64,000 nucleotides of DNA from Nonomuraea solani (GCF_900108335.1 NZ_FNVT01000021.1:124001-188000); one strand, 5' to 3'; numbered from the stretch's first letter, positions 8,577-16,820 are shown. Numbers and translations: made by a program. Notes: a model not told the origin generated them from the sequence alone.

Positions 8577-10248
8577 AGGCGCCCTCCTGGTACGCCCGCA
8601 GGCACGCCCGCCGGGCGATCTTCCCGCTGGACGTCCTCGGCACGGCCCCGGCGGCGGTCAGCACGAAGTCGTGCACCGCCAGTTCATGAAATCTCCGGAC
8701 AGCGGCCCGCACCGCCCGCCCGACCTCCTCCGCGTCCGCTTCCCACCCTTGCCGCGACCGCTCGGCCACCACCACGAGCCGCTCCGTTTCCTCCCCCGGC
8801 ACCGCGAAAGCCGCCACCCGGTCCCGCCGGACCGCCGGGTGGGCCTCCTGCACGGTGGCCTCGATGTCCTGGGGATAGTGGTTGCGCCCGTCCACGATGA
8901 CCAGGTCCTTGATCCGCCCGGTGACGTACAACCGGCCGTCGTACAGCACGCCGAGATCGCCCGTGCGCAGCCAGGTGCCCTCGGCCCCGTCCAGCACCGC
9001 GCCGAACGTCTCCGCGCTGCGCGCCGGATCCCGCCAGTAGGCGCGGGCCACGTTCGGCCCCTGGACCCAGATCTCGCCGACCTCGCCGCCGGGACGTTCG
9101 CGCCCGTCGTCGCCGGCCACGCGGACCAGCGCGCCCTCGGGACGCCCGCAGGCGACGAGCGTGCTGCGCGGGCCCGTGCCCGTGTGCGGCACCGCCCGCC
9201 CATCCCGCAGCGCGTCGCGGTCGAAGCCGGTCACCACCGGCCGTTCGCCCCGGCCTGTCGCGGTCACGAAGACGGTGGCCTCGGCCAGGCCGTACGCGGG
9301 CGTGTGCGCCTCGGGCCGCAGCCCGCACGCGGCGAAGGCGGCGTCGAACGCCTCGATGGCGGCCGGCCGCACCGGCTCGGCGCCGTTCAGCATGACCTTG
9401 ACGCCGGACAGGTCGAGCCCGGCCTTGTCGGCGGCGCTCACGCGGGCGGCGGTGTACTCGTAGGCGAAGTTGGGGCCGCCGGTGAACACGTCGTCGAACT
9501 CCGACAGCAGCCGCAGCCACCGCACCGGGCTCATGACGAACGCCACCGGGTCCATGAACGCCGCCTGGTTCCCGCCCACGATCGGCATCGCGACGGTGGC
9601 GACCAGCCCCATGTCGTGAAAAAGCGGTAACCACAGCGCCGCCACCGAGGTCCTGGGCATGGCCCGGAACGACTCCCAGAGCTGGAGGGCGTTGGCCGTC
9701 AGGTTCGCGTGGGTGATCTCGACCCCGGCGGGCGCGCGGGTGGAGCCGGAGGTGTACTGCAGGTAGGCCAGGTCATCGGGGCGGATCCGGGTGGGCTCCC
9801 ACTCGTCGGCGAGCAGGTCGGAGATGGTGTCCACGGTGACCACCCGCTTGGGCGCGGGCGCGGTGGCCAGGAAGTCCGTGACGCCGGGCAGCGCGGCGGT
9901 GGTGGTCAGCACGACAAGGGGGTCGGCGTCGGCGTAGGCCCCGGCCAGCCGCTCGGCGTGACCCGGCAGGCCGGGCGCGAACAGCGGCACCGCGACGAGC
10001 CGCGCGTACATCGTGCCGAGCATCGCCACCACGTAGTCGAGCCCCTGCGGCGCGAGCACCGCCACCCGGTCGCCGGGACCGGCCAGCTCCCGCAGCCGCA
10101 CGGCCAGGGCCCTGGCCTTGAGGTCCGCCCGGCTCCAGGTGAGCGTGCGCCGCGAGCCGTCCCCGAGGTGATCGACGAACGTGTACGCGGGCGCGCCCGG
10201 GATCTCCCGAGCCCACCGGGCCACCTGAGCGATCAGCGGGTCGCGCAT
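8569..10248 (-). CDS. Long-chain fatty acyl-AMP ligase (FAAL, FadD32-like)
   Basis: A 559-residue ANL-superfamily enzyme. The motifs YLQYTSGSTRAPAGVEITHANL (P-loop region), LPLFHDMGL, GGPNFAYEYTA and YGLAEATVFVT are FAAL-type rather than CoA-ligase-type; the hinge region TGRIKDLVIVDGRNHYPQDIE and the C-terminal lysine in SSGKIARRA are present. FAALs activate fatty acids to acyl-AMP and usually pass them to an acyl carrier protein or polyketide synthase. None is encoded nearby, so the acceptor is an open question. The ATG at 10248 has a strong GAGGGGAGCC ribosome site. It is the first gene of the FAAL-MmpL-MFS-glycosyltransferase operon. Confidence 0.88.
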   Translation of the reverse strand: MRDPLIAQVARWAREIPGAPAYTFVDHLGDGSRRTLTWSRADLKARALAVRLRELAGPGDRVAVLAPQGLDYVVAMLGTMYARLVAVPLFAPGLPGHAERLAGAYADADPLVVLTTTAALPGVTDFLATAPAPKRVVTVDTISDLLADEWEPTRIRPDDLAYLQYTSGSTRAPAGVEITHANLTANALQLWESFRAMPRTSVAALWLPLFHDMGLVATVAMPIVGGNQAAFMDPVAFVMSPVRWLRLLSEFDDVFTGGPNFAYEYTAARVSAADKAGLDLSGVKVMLNGAEPVRPAAIEAFDAAFAACGLRPEAHTPAYGLAEATVFVTATGRGERPVVTGFDRDALRDGRAVPHTGTGPRSTLVACGRPEGALVRVAGDDGRERPGGEVGEIWVQGPNVARAYWRDPARSAETFGAVLDGAEGTWLRTGDLGVLYDGRLYVTGRIKDLVIVDGRNHYPQDIEATVQEAHPAVRRDRVAAFAVPGEETERLVVVAERSRQGWEADAEEVGRAVRAAVRRFHELAVHDFVLTAAGAVPRTSSGKIARRACLRAYQEGAFV

Positions 10249-10340
10249 TCCTGGCTCCCCTCGCCGTCTGCAGGGACCTAGCAAGGTAGCGGGAGAAGCG
10301 GGCGCGATTCTTGCCAACCGCCTGCACATTCCGCGACCGG

Positions 10341-10362
10341 TCTTGTTGGCAGAGTGACAAGA
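10341..10362. promoter_or_regulatory. Inverted repeat in the FAAL/MFS divergent promoter region
   Basis: TCTTGT and ACAAGA form perfect 6-base arms 10 bases apart, midway between the FAAL operon start (10248) and the divergent MFS start (10437). A second pair, TGCCAAC (10312-10318) and GTTGGCA (10345-10351), overlaps it. This is a plausible operator for a regulator encoded elsewhere; none lies next to it. There is no further coding evidence in 10249-10436. Confidence 0.3.
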
Positions 10363-10436
10363 AATAACCGCACGACAGGGCGCGGGACACCAGGCAGAAT
10401 GGTGTGGTTTGGCGGTTTTTCAGGGGGTTCTCGCCG

Positions 10437-11729
10437 GTGCACACTTCACTCAACGATCTCGGCCTGCTCCGGGACCACCGGTTCACGCTCCTGCTCTCGG
10501 CGCGCACGATCTCCGTTCTGGGCAGCGCGTTCGCCCCCGTGGCCCTGGCGTTCGGCATCCTCGGCCTGCCCGGGGCCACCGCCTCGACCCTGTCGGCGGT
10601 GCTCGCCGCCGAGGCGCTCCCGATGATCGCGTTCATGCTGGTCGGCGGCGTGATCGCGGACCGGCTGCCGCGTCAGCGGGTGATGATGGCCGGTGAGTTC
10701 CTCATGGCGGCCGGGTTTCTCGCGCTGGCGTTCATGCTGCTCACCGGCTGGACCCCGCTGTCCGCGATGGTCGCGGCGGCGGCGCTCACCGGGATGGCCA
10801 CGGCGGTCACGTTCCCCGCGCTGACCGGGATCATCCCCGAGGTCGTGCCCGCGGATCGGCTGCAGACCGGCAACGCGCTGCTCGGGCTGGGCGCGAACGC
10901 CTCCCGGGTGGCCGGCGCGGTGCTGGGCGGCGGCACGGTGGTGCTGTTCGGGGGCGGCTGGGCTCTGGTGGTGAGCGCGACCATGTTCGCGGTGGCGGGC
11001 GTGCTGGTCGCGCTGCTGCGGTTGACGCCGGACCCGCGGCCGCAGGACGAACCGCCGTCGAAGCCGGGCGAGCAGCCGCGGGCCGAACGGCACTCGGTCC
11101 TGAAAGACCTGCGTGACGGGTGGCGGGAGTTCAGCTCACGGCAGTGGATCTGGGTCGTGGTGGCGCAGTTCTCGCTGATGGTCATGGCCATCCAGGCCGG
11201 GCACGGGGTGCTCGGCCCGCTGATGGCGAAGGAGACGCTGGGCGGGCCCGTGGCCTGGTCGGCGTTCCTGGTGGGCGAGGCGGTCGGGACGATCGCCGGG
11301 GTGGTCGTGTCGATCCGGGTGCGGCCGCGCCGGCCGATCCTGGTGGCGGTGCTGCTGTGCCTGCCGACCGCGCTGCCCTACCTGCTACTCGGGCTCGACG
11401 CGCCGCTCTGGGCGATCGTGGCCGGGGCGTTCGTGTTCGGTGTGTGCTTCGACGTGTTCGGCGTGCTGTGGCAGACGACGATGCAGCGCGAGGTCCCGGC
11501 CGACGCGCTGTCGCGGGTGAGCTCGTACGACATGCTCGGGTCGATGATGTTCGGGCCGATCGGGCTGCTGCTGGCGGCGCCCGCGGCCACCCTGTTCGGT
11601 ACGGAGCAGGCGCTGCTCGGCTGCGGTGTCCTCGTCGTGGTGTCGACGCTGGCCACGCTGCTGTCCCCGGGCGTGCGCAACCTGCGCGCGCCCGAGCCGT
11701 TGGGAGCGGTTCACGCCGACCTGAAGTAG
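10437..11729 (+). CDS. MFS transporter (enterobactin-exporter-like)
   Basis: A 430-residue, 12-TM MFS protein of the MFS_3 type. Visible features are the RTISVLGSAFAPVALAF TM1, GGVIADRLPRQRVMM loop 2-3 motif, the FPALTGIIPEVVPADRLQTGNA segment typical of this branch, and the mid-protein hydrophilic loop (about 190-225). The start is taken as the GTG at 10437, which has AGGGGG 9 bases upstream; a frame-extending GTG at 10404 exists. It is divergent from the FAAL operon and may share its control. Substrate unknown; this family exports siderophores and macrolides. It overlaps the end of the next, convergent gene by 19 bases. Confidence 0.75.
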   Translation: MHTSLNDLGLLRDHRFTLLLSARTISVLGSAFAPVALAFGILGLPGATASTLSAVLAAEALPMIAFMLVGGVIADRLPRQRVMMAGEFLMAAGFLALAFMLLTGWTPLSAMVAAAALTGMATAVTFPALTGIIPEVVPADRLQTGNALLGLGANASRVAGAVLGGGTVVLFGGGWALVVSATMFAVAGVLVALLRLTPDPRPQDEPPSKPGEQPRAERHSVLKDLRDGWREFSSRQWIWVVVAQFSLMVMAIQAGHGVLGPLMAKETLGGPVAWSAFLVGEAVGTIAGVVVSIRVRPRRPILVAVLLCLPTALPYLLLGLDAPLWAIVAGAFVFGVCFDVFGVLWQTTMQREVPADALSRVSSYDMLGSMMFGPIGLLLAAPAATLFGTEQALLGCGVLVVVSTLATLLSPGVRNLRAPEPLGAVHADLK

Positions 11730-12178
11730 GCGTTGGCCCTGGGCTGGAACATCAGGGCCAGTGCCCCCAGCACGGCCAGGACGTGCAGGATCCTGCTGCC
11801 CGCGAAGACCAGCTCCATCGCGTCCGCCGCCGCGACGGCCTCGCCGATCGAACCGCCCGCCAGCAGCCACCTGACGGGCTCGATCACGAGCGACAGCGTC
11901 CCGAACACGCCCAGCGTGCCGGCCAGCGTCCAGCGCGCCCAGTTCGCGCCGTCCTTCAGCCGGAGCGCCAGGAAGACCGCGCCGGCGAACACGGCCAGCC
12001 GGAACCCGGCCTGGGGCAGCAGCTCCAGCACCGGGGTGCCCTCGAACAGCAGGCCGCCGATCATCAGCACGGCCTCGAACGCGCCGAACGCGACCGCCGC
12101 CAGCCAGAGCATGGCGGCGGTGTGCACGACGGGCGGCGGGACCTGCTGGGTCGTACGGGACTCGATGAGGGTGCTCAT
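11711..12178 (-). CDS. Small four-TM membrane protein, unknown function
   Basis: A 155-residue protein with four hydrophobic segments (about residues 20-45, 56-74, 84-108 and 124-146) separated by short polar loops. GGAGGTCCGTC before the ATG is a strong ribosome site. No family is recognised. It lies 97 bases downstream of the flavoprotein gene on the same strand and converges on the MFS gene with a 19-base overlap of the 3' ends. Nothing in the sequence gives a function. Confidence 0.65.
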   Translation of the reverse strand: MSTLIESRTTQQVPPPVVHTAAMLWLAAVAFGAFEAVLMIGGLLFEGTPVLELLPQAGFRLAVFAGAVFLALRLKDGANWARWTLAGTLGVFGTLSLVIEPVRWLLAGGSIGEAVAAADAMELVFAGSRILHVLAVLGALALMFQPRANAYFRSA

Positions 12179-12260
12179 GACGGACCTCCAGGGACGTGGG
12201 GTGACCTATGAAGTGTCCGTCGTGAGCAGGGCTCGTATCATGCCCGTCATCCCCCGAGTA

Positions 12261-12282
12261 CGGGTAAGGCCCGCCCTACCCG
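12261..12282 (-). terminator. Hairpin at the end of the sarcosine-oxidase-like gene
   Basis: CGGGTA and TACCCG pair around a GC-rich 10-base loop and overlap the stop codon of the flavoprotein gene. There is no T tract, as is usual in actinomycetes. It may be a terminator or an attenuator between this gene and the small membrane protein. Confidence 0.3.
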
Positions 12283-13406
12283 ATCCGGCCGCTCGTCCTC
12301 AGTCCGCGGGTGGGGGTCCGCTCGTGGAGACCGAAGCGCGGCTCGGGCGCGTACTCGCCGTCGAGCGCGCCCGCCACGTAGCCGGCCAGCGCCGGGGCGT
12401 GCTTGAAGCCGTGGCCGGAGTCGCCGCCGAGCAGCCACACGCCGGGCGACGCCTCGGCGAACAGCCATTCGGCGTCGGGGGTGAGGGCGTACTGGCAGAC
12501 CTGGGTGAACAGCACCGGCGCCGACGCCAGCGCGGGGAACCTGCGCGCCAGATAGCTCCTGGCCTGCTCGACGCTGCCCGCGTCGACCACCCGGGGGCCC
12601 TCCTCCGGCTCGTACGGCGGCCCTTCCGCGTCGGAGGTGGCCTTCATCCCCACCCCGTCCACGTCGCCGTGCCCGTAGGCGGAGGTCCCGTGGTCGACCC
12701 AGGCCGGGGTCTCGGGCACCGACCACGCGGGCGGCACCGCGAAGTGCAGCGTGTCCTGCTTGGTCACGGTCAGCGGCAGCCCGTCGAACAGCGCCGGCAG
12801 CCACGCGCCGCACGCCCACACCACCCGGTCGGCGTGCCGCACCTCGCCGTCGATCTCGACCGCGCTCAGATACGGCTCCGCGTCCCCCTTCACGGGTGCG
12901 GCCCGCCCTCTGACCAGCCGGACGCCCGCGGCCACCGCCAGCGCGGCGGTCACCTGAGTGGCCCGCCGAGCCCTGATCACGCCCGCGTGCGGCTCCCACA
13001 GCAGAAAACTGAGATCGTCGCCACGGAAGTCGGGGAAGAACCGGCCGCAGTCGGCGGGGTCGAGCACCTCACACCCGATGTCCAGATTTTTCAGGACCTG
13101 GGCGCTGGCGTGCTCCCACCCGTCCGGCCGGCCGGCGAACCAGACCATGCCCGACTCCAGGTAGAGCTCCTCGCCGGCCCGCTCGCCCAGCCGCCGCCAG
13201 CCGTCCCTGGCCTGCCAGGCGAGGCGGGCGTACCAGTCGTCCGCGCCGTGCGAGCAGCGCAGCAGCCGGGTCTCACCCGCGCTGGCCTGGCGTACGTGGC
13301 CCGGCCTGTGCTGCTCGACCAGCGTCACCCGCCACCCGGCGTCGGCCAGCCGCAACGCCACCGATGAGCCCCAAATGCCCGCTCCGACCACAATGACCGA
13401 TTTCAT
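12276..13406 (-). CDS. FAD-dependent amine oxidase, monomeric sarcosine oxidase-like
   Basis: A 376-residue DAO-family flavoprotein. It has the N-terminal Rossmann motif VVGAGIWGSSVALRLADAG, the SAGETRLLRCSHG region that matches the SHGxTRxIR segment of monomeric sarcosine oxidase and N-methyltryptophan oxidase, and CQYALTPD, where the cysteine corresponds to the covalent flavin attachment site. The C-terminal GGDSGHGFKHAPALAGYVA is the second flavin contact. The family oxidises N-methyl or secondary amino acids to give hydrogen peroxide and formaldehyde or an imine. The start is the ATG at 13406. Substrate is not decided by the sequence. Confidence 0.8.
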   Translation of the reverse strand: MKSVIVVGAGIWGSSVALRLADAGWRVTLVEQHRPGHVRQASAGETRLLRCSHGADDWYARLAWQARDGWRRLGERAGEELYLESGMVWFAGRPDGWEHASAQVLKNLDIGCEVLDPADCGRFFPDFRGDDLSFLLWEPHAGVIRARRATQVTAALAVAAGVRLVRGRAAPVKGDAEPYLSAVEIDGEVRHADRVVWACGAWLPALFDGLPLTVTKQDTLHFAVPPAWSVPETPAWVDHGTSAYGHGDVDGVGMKATSDAEGPPYEPEEGPRVVDAGSVEQARSYLARRFPALASAPVLFTQVCQYALTPDAEWLFAEASPGVWLLGGDSGHGFKHAPALAGYVAGALDGEYAPEPRFGLHERTPTRGLRTSGRIG

Positions 13407-13445
13407 GTGACCACGGTGACCGAAAGGGGACGGCGCACGCAAGAC

Positions 13446-14072
13446 TCACACGATGATGAGCCGCACGACGACCCCCGCGCAGTTGCCCGCGACGCAGATC
13501 CGCACCGGGACCTCGGAGATGCCGGGCTTCTCGGGAACGCCGCCCACCTGCCCGTCGGGGCCGATGCTCACGCCTTCGGGCAACTTGTCGAAGTCGGTCA
13601 CCGTGAAGGTGGGCACCACCCCGGTGGGGCCGCCGTTGATGCCGATCTCGCCCTTCAGCGCGGTGCCGGCCTTGCCGGGGAAGGTCAGCTCGCGCGGCTC
13701 CCACGGCACGTTGCCGAGCACCACGAGCGTGAGGTCCTGCACGCGGCACGCCTGACCGGCGCAGACCTGGACGGGGGCGACGTAGGTGCCCGAGCGCTGC
13801 GGCCTGCCGGTCAGGTGGCCGCTCTCGTCGACCTTGACGCCGACGGCGAGGTAGGCCGGGCGGAACCTGACGCCTTTCGTGGTGGGCAGCAGCCACTGGC
13901 TCACCTCGATGCCCTCGGTGAGGTAGAAGGTGTCCTCCACCAGGCTCTCGCCCGCGGGGTCGAGCGGGGTCTGCCGGGCCATGGGAGTCATGGGCAGGGT
14001 GATCGCGGGCACGGCAGGGGAAAGCGCGCACACGGCCAGCCCGGCAAGCAGGAGAACCCACCTTTGCCGCAT
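13446..14072 (-). CDS. Secreted protein with a putative Ig-like (He_PIG-type) domain
   Basis: A 208-residue protein with a signal peptide (MRQRWVLLLAGLAVCALSPAVPA). The C-terminal half contains FDKLPEGVSIGPDGQVGGVP, the pattern of putative-Ig (He_PIG) repeats found in bacterial surface proteins, and a weaker copy ending HLTGRPQRSGTYVAPVQVC comes before it. Two Cys pairs (about residues 103/108 and 193/198) could form disulfides. It has no enzymatic motif. It is convergently spaced from nothing and lies just upstream of the flavoprotein gene on the same strand, 39 bases away. An extracellular binding or structural role is inferred. Confidence 0.68.
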   Translation of the reverse strand: MRQRWVLLLAGLAVCALSPAVPAITLPMTPMARQTPLDPAGESLVEDTFYLTEGIEVSQWLLPTTKGVRFRPAYLAVGVKVDESGHLTGRPQRSGTYVAPVQVCAGQACRVQDLTLVVLGNVPWEPRELTFPGKAGTALKGEIGINGGPTGVVPTFTVTDFDKLPEGVSIGPDGQVGGVPEKPGISEVPVRICVAGNCAGVVVRLIIV

Positions 14073-14152
14073 GATTACCCCCCGGCGTCTCTACGCGGTA
14101 CGTACCCTCTTCACCGCCTGCTTATGGCCTCACTTCGCCAGGTGAGCCCCTG

Positions 14153-14158
14153 GATAAT
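14153..14158 (+). promoter_or_regulatory. -10 box of the leaderless iclR-type gene
   Basis: GATAAT ends 8 bases before the ATG at 14166 and there is no ribosome site, which fits a leaderless transcript. A 10-base perfect palindrome, GGTACGTACC (14097-14106), lies upstream in the region divergent from the secreted protein gene. Confidence 0.4.
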
Positions 14159-14165
14159 CGAGCCC

Positions 14166-14795
14166 ATGGCCGCTGAATCCGCCCAGACCCTCGAACGCGG
14201 GCTTCGCCTGCTCCGACTGCTCGCCGACGGCAAGGGCGGGCGCACGCCGACCGAGCTGAGCACCGAGTTGTCGCTGAGCCGGCCCGTGGTCTACCGGCTG
14301 CTGACGACGCTGCTCGGCGAGGGGTTCGTGCGCAGGGACGCCGAAGGGCGGGTGCACCTGGGGTTCGGGGTGCTGGCGCTGGCGCAGGCCGTACAACCGT
14401 TGCTGCGCGCGGCGGCGGTGCCGACGCTGCGGCGGCTGGCCGAGCAGGTGGGCGCGACCGCGCACCTGACCGTGGCCGAGGGTGACGACGGGCTGGCCGT
14501 GGCGGTGGTGGAGCCGTCCTGGACCGACATGCACGTGGCCTACCGCGAGGGCTCGCGCCATCCGCTTGCCAGAGGGGCGGCGGGGCGGGCGATCCTGGCG
14601 CTGCGCGAAGGGCGGCACGACTACTTCGTCACGGAGGGGCAGTTGCAGGAAGGGGCACGAGGCGTCGCCGCGCCGGTCACCGGGCTGCCGTGGCTGGAGG
14701 CGTCGGTGGGGGTGGTGACGTTCGGGCCGCTGGAGGAGTCGGCCGGGCCGCGGGTGGTGGCCGCGGCCGCGGAGCTGGCCGCCGCGCTGAGTTGA
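14166..14795 (+). CDS. IclR-family regulator of the homogentisate operon
   Basis: A 209-residue IclR protein: winged helix-turn-helix in residues 8-65 (TPTELSTELSLSRPVVYRLL) and a GAF-like effector domain from about 80 (HLTVAEGDDGLAVAVVEP, PLARGAAGRAIL). It is slightly short for the family (usually about 250) and ends soon after VVTFGPLEESAGPRVV. It sits 91 bases upstream of hmgA in the same direction, and homogentisate/phenylacetate operons are commonly under IclR control, as with HmgR. The inverted repeat before hmgA is the likely operator. Start chosen by the GATAAT -10 box; an upstream GTG at 14142 is possible. Confidence 0.8.
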   Translation: MAAESAQTLERGLRLLRLLADGKGGRTPTELSTELSLSRPVVYRLLTTLLGEGFVRRDAEGRVHLGFGVLALAQAVQPLLRAAAVPTLRRLAEQVGATAHLTVAEGDDGLAVAVVEPSWTDMHVAYREGSRHPLARGAAGRAILALREGRHDYFVTEGQLQEGARGVAAPVTGLPWLEASVGVVTFGPLEESAGPRVVAAAAELAAALS

Positions 14796-14805
14796 CATCT
14801 CCAGA

Positions 14806-14817
14806 CCGATAGCGGAC
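14806..14817. promoter_or_regulatory. Upstream half-perfect copy of the hmg operator
   Basis: CCGATAGCGGAC closely matches the reverse complement of the site at 14843-14859 (which reads TCCGATAAGCGGACA) with one base missing in the centre. Two related copies about 38 bases apart upstream of hmgA suggest cooperative binding by the adjacent IclR protein. TTGACA at 14792-14797 lies just upstream and could be a -35. Confidence 0.4.
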
Positions 14818-14842
14818 GGTAGTTACATATAGAGGACATCGT

Positions 14843-14859
14843 TGTCCGCTTATCGGACA
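14843..14859. promoter_or_regulatory. Putative IclR operator before hmgA
   Basis: TGTCCG-CTTAT-CGGACA is a perfect inverted repeat with 6-base arms and a 5-base centre, 27 bases upstream of the hmgA ATG. Its position downstream of the likely promoter fits repression relieved by homogentisate or a related aromatic acid. Binding by the neighbouring IclR protein is inferred. Confidence 0.55.
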
Positions 14860-14886
14860 CTTCGGTGTGACGGTCAGGAGGGGCGG

Positions 14887-16056
14887 ATGCCGTACTACCG
14901 CGTCGTGGGAGAGGTGCCGCGCAAACGGCACGTGCAGTTCAGGCGGCCGGACGGCGGCCTCTACGCGGAGGAGCTGATGGGCGAGGAGGGCTTCTCGTCC
15001 GACTCCTCGCTGCTCTACCACCGCCACCTGCCGACCGCGATCATCAAGGCGGAGGCGGTCACGCCCACCGCGGAGACCCGCCTGGAGCCCAACCTGCCGC
15101 TCTCGCCGCGCCACTTCCGCACCCAGGAGCTGGCCGGCGCGGGCGACCTGGTCACGGGCCGGGTGCTGCTGGCGGGCAACGGCGACGTCCGATTGTCGTA
15201 CGCCACCACCGACCAGCCCAGCGAGCTCTACCGCAACTCCATGGGCGACGAGTGCGTCTACGTCCAGAGCGGGCGCGTGCGCTTCGAGTCCACCTACGGC
15301 GCGATCGAGGCCGGCGAGGGCGACTATCTCGTCGTCCCGACCGGCACCATCCACCGCTGGGTGCCCGACGGGCCGGTCAACGTGCTGGCCATCGAGGCGT
15401 CGGGGCACATCAGGCCGCCCAAGCGCTACCTGTCGCAGTACGGGCAGCTCCTGGAGCACGCGCCCTACTGCGAGCGCGACCTGCGCGGGCCCGCAGAGCC
15501 GCTCATCGTCGAGGGCGAGGAGGTGCCGGTGCTGGTGCGCACACGGGGCGGGCTGACCAGGCTCGTCTACCGCGACCATCCGTTCGACGTGGTGGGCTGG
15601 GACGGCTACCTCTATCCGTTCGCGTTCAACATCAACGACTTCGAGCCGATCGTGAAGCGCACGCACGCGCCGCCGCCGGTGCACCAGACGTTCGAAGGGC
15701 CCGGGTTCGTGGTGTGCTCGTTCTGCCCGCGGCCACTGGACTACCATCCGGAGGCCATCCCGATCCCGTACAACCACCACAACGTGGACTCCGACGAGTT
15801 CATGTTCTACGTGGGCGGCGACTACTCCGCGCGCAAGGGGTCCGGCATCGACGTCGGCTCCATCTCCCTGCATCCCGCCGGGTTCACGCACGGGCCGCAG
15901 CCGGGGGCGGTCGAGGCGGTGATCCGGGCGGTCGCGGAGGGCGTCACGACGACGAACGAGATGGCCGTCATGGTCGACACGTTCCGCCCGCTCGACCTCG
16001 GCCAGGGCGCGCTGTCCTGCGAGGACGCCGGATATGCCTGGACCTGGGCACGATGA
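14887..16056 (+). CDS. hmgA: Homogentisate 1,2-dioxygenase
   Basis: A 389-residue cupin dioxygenase that opens the ring of homogentisate to maleylacetoacetate in tyrosine/phenylalanine catabolism. The metal site is visible as PYNHHNVDSDEFMFYVGGD (His and Glu ligands, about residues 300-318) and HPAGFTHGPQPG (second His, about 335). Other conserved stretches are NSMGDECVYVQ and WDGYLYPFAFNINDFEP. AGGAGGGGCGG before the ATG is a strong ribosome site, so longer upstream readings are not used. Slightly shorter than human/Pseudomonas enzymes (about 430-445), as in other actinomycetes. First gene of hmgA-unknown-fahA, with an ATGA overlap to the next gene. Confidence 0.92.
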   Translation: MPYYRVVGEVPRKRHVQFRRPDGGLYAEELMGEEGFSSDSSLLYHRHLPTAIIKAEAVTPTAETRLEPNLPLSPRHFRTQELAGAGDLVTGRVLLAGNGDVRLSYATTDQPSELYRNSMGDECVYVQSGRVRFESTYGAIEAGEGDYLVVPTGTIHRWVPDGPVNVLAIEASGHIRPPKRYLSQYGQLLEHAPYCERDLRGPAEPLIVEGEEVPVLVRTRGGLTRLVYRDHPFDVVGWDGYLYPFAFNINDFEPIVKRTHAPPPVHQTFEGPGFVVCSFCPRPLDYHPEAIPIPYNHHNVDSDEFMFYVGGDYSARKGSGIDVGSISLHPAGFTHGPQPGAVEAVIRAVAEGVTTTNEMAVMVDTFRPLDLGQGALSCEDAGYAWTWAR

Positions 16057-16820
16057 GCCTCTACAGCGCGCTGGTCGACGACGCGGGCCTGTTCCCGCCG
16101 ACCTCCCTGCACATGGACGAGGCCCTGGCCCGCAACCGGCGCGACGCCGAGCGCGGCGGCCGGGTCCTCACGCACCGCTTCCTCTGCCCGTCCAGCCGGC
16201 TCGACCGGCTGCGCGGCAAGGACTACCGGCCGCTGCGGATCGGGCTGATCGTGGACACCGAGAAGCTCCCCGACTTCGGCGACCTGCCCATCGACTTCGT
16301 CGAGGCGCCGCTGCCGGCCGACACGCCCGTCGAGGCGCTGGCCGACCGGTTGGCCCTGCCGGCCGGCATACGGCTCTTCGCCGAGGTCGTGCCCAGGAAG
16401 GGCATCATCGACGTGCCGCCGGGCGCGGGGCTGAAGGTGCGCTGCGGCGGCACGACGGCCGACCGGTTCCCGACGGCGGAGCATCTCGGGCTGTTCATCA
16501 GGCAGTGCGTGGAGAGCGACGTGCCGTTCAAGGCCACGGCCGGGCTGCACCACGCCGTCCGCCACTTCGACCCGACGCTCGGCGTCGACCGGCACGGCTT
16601 CCTCAACCTGCTGCTGGCCGTCTGCGAGGCTGTGGACGGGCGCGATCCGGTGCCCGTCCTGCGCACGACCGACGTCGGCCACCTCGTACGGATCGCGCAC
16701 GCCGTACAGGAGGACACCGCCAAGCGGGCGCGGCGGCTGCTGGTGAGCTACGGCTCCTGCAGCACCGCCACCCCCGTCGAGGACCTGCGCACACTCGGCC
16801 TGATCGAGGAGGATTCGTGA
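16053..16820 (+). CDS. Unknown protein encoded between hmgA and fahA
   Basis: A 255-residue soluble protein, translationally coupled to hmgA (ATGA overlap) and followed 55 bases later by fahA. Motifs include ALVDDAGLFPPTSLHMDEAL, GLKVRCGG, PFKATAGLHHAVRH and LVSYGSCSTATPVEDL. The strand-helix alternation and the KVRCGG / KATAGLHH stretches suggest a TIM-barrel-like fold. It is not a zeta-class glutathione transferase: the thioredoxin-like N-terminus of maleylacetoacetate isomerase is absent. The position is where the isomerase gene maiA would be expected, so it may be a non-orthologous isomerase or an accessory hydrolase/aldolase. Function unknown; operon membership is firm. Confidence 0.8.
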   Translation: MSLYSALVDDAGLFPPTSLHMDEALARNRRDAERGGRVLTHRFLCPSSRLDRLRGKDYRPLRIGLIVDTEKLPDFGDLPIDFVEAPLPADTPVEALADRLALPAGIRLFAEVVPRKGIIDVPPGAGLKVRCGGTTADRFPTAEHLGLFIRQCVESDVPFKATAGLHHAVRHFDPTLGVDRHGFLNLLLAVCEAVDGRDPVPVLRTTDVGHLVRIAHAVQEDTAKRARRLLVSYGSCSTATPVEDLRTLGLIEEDS

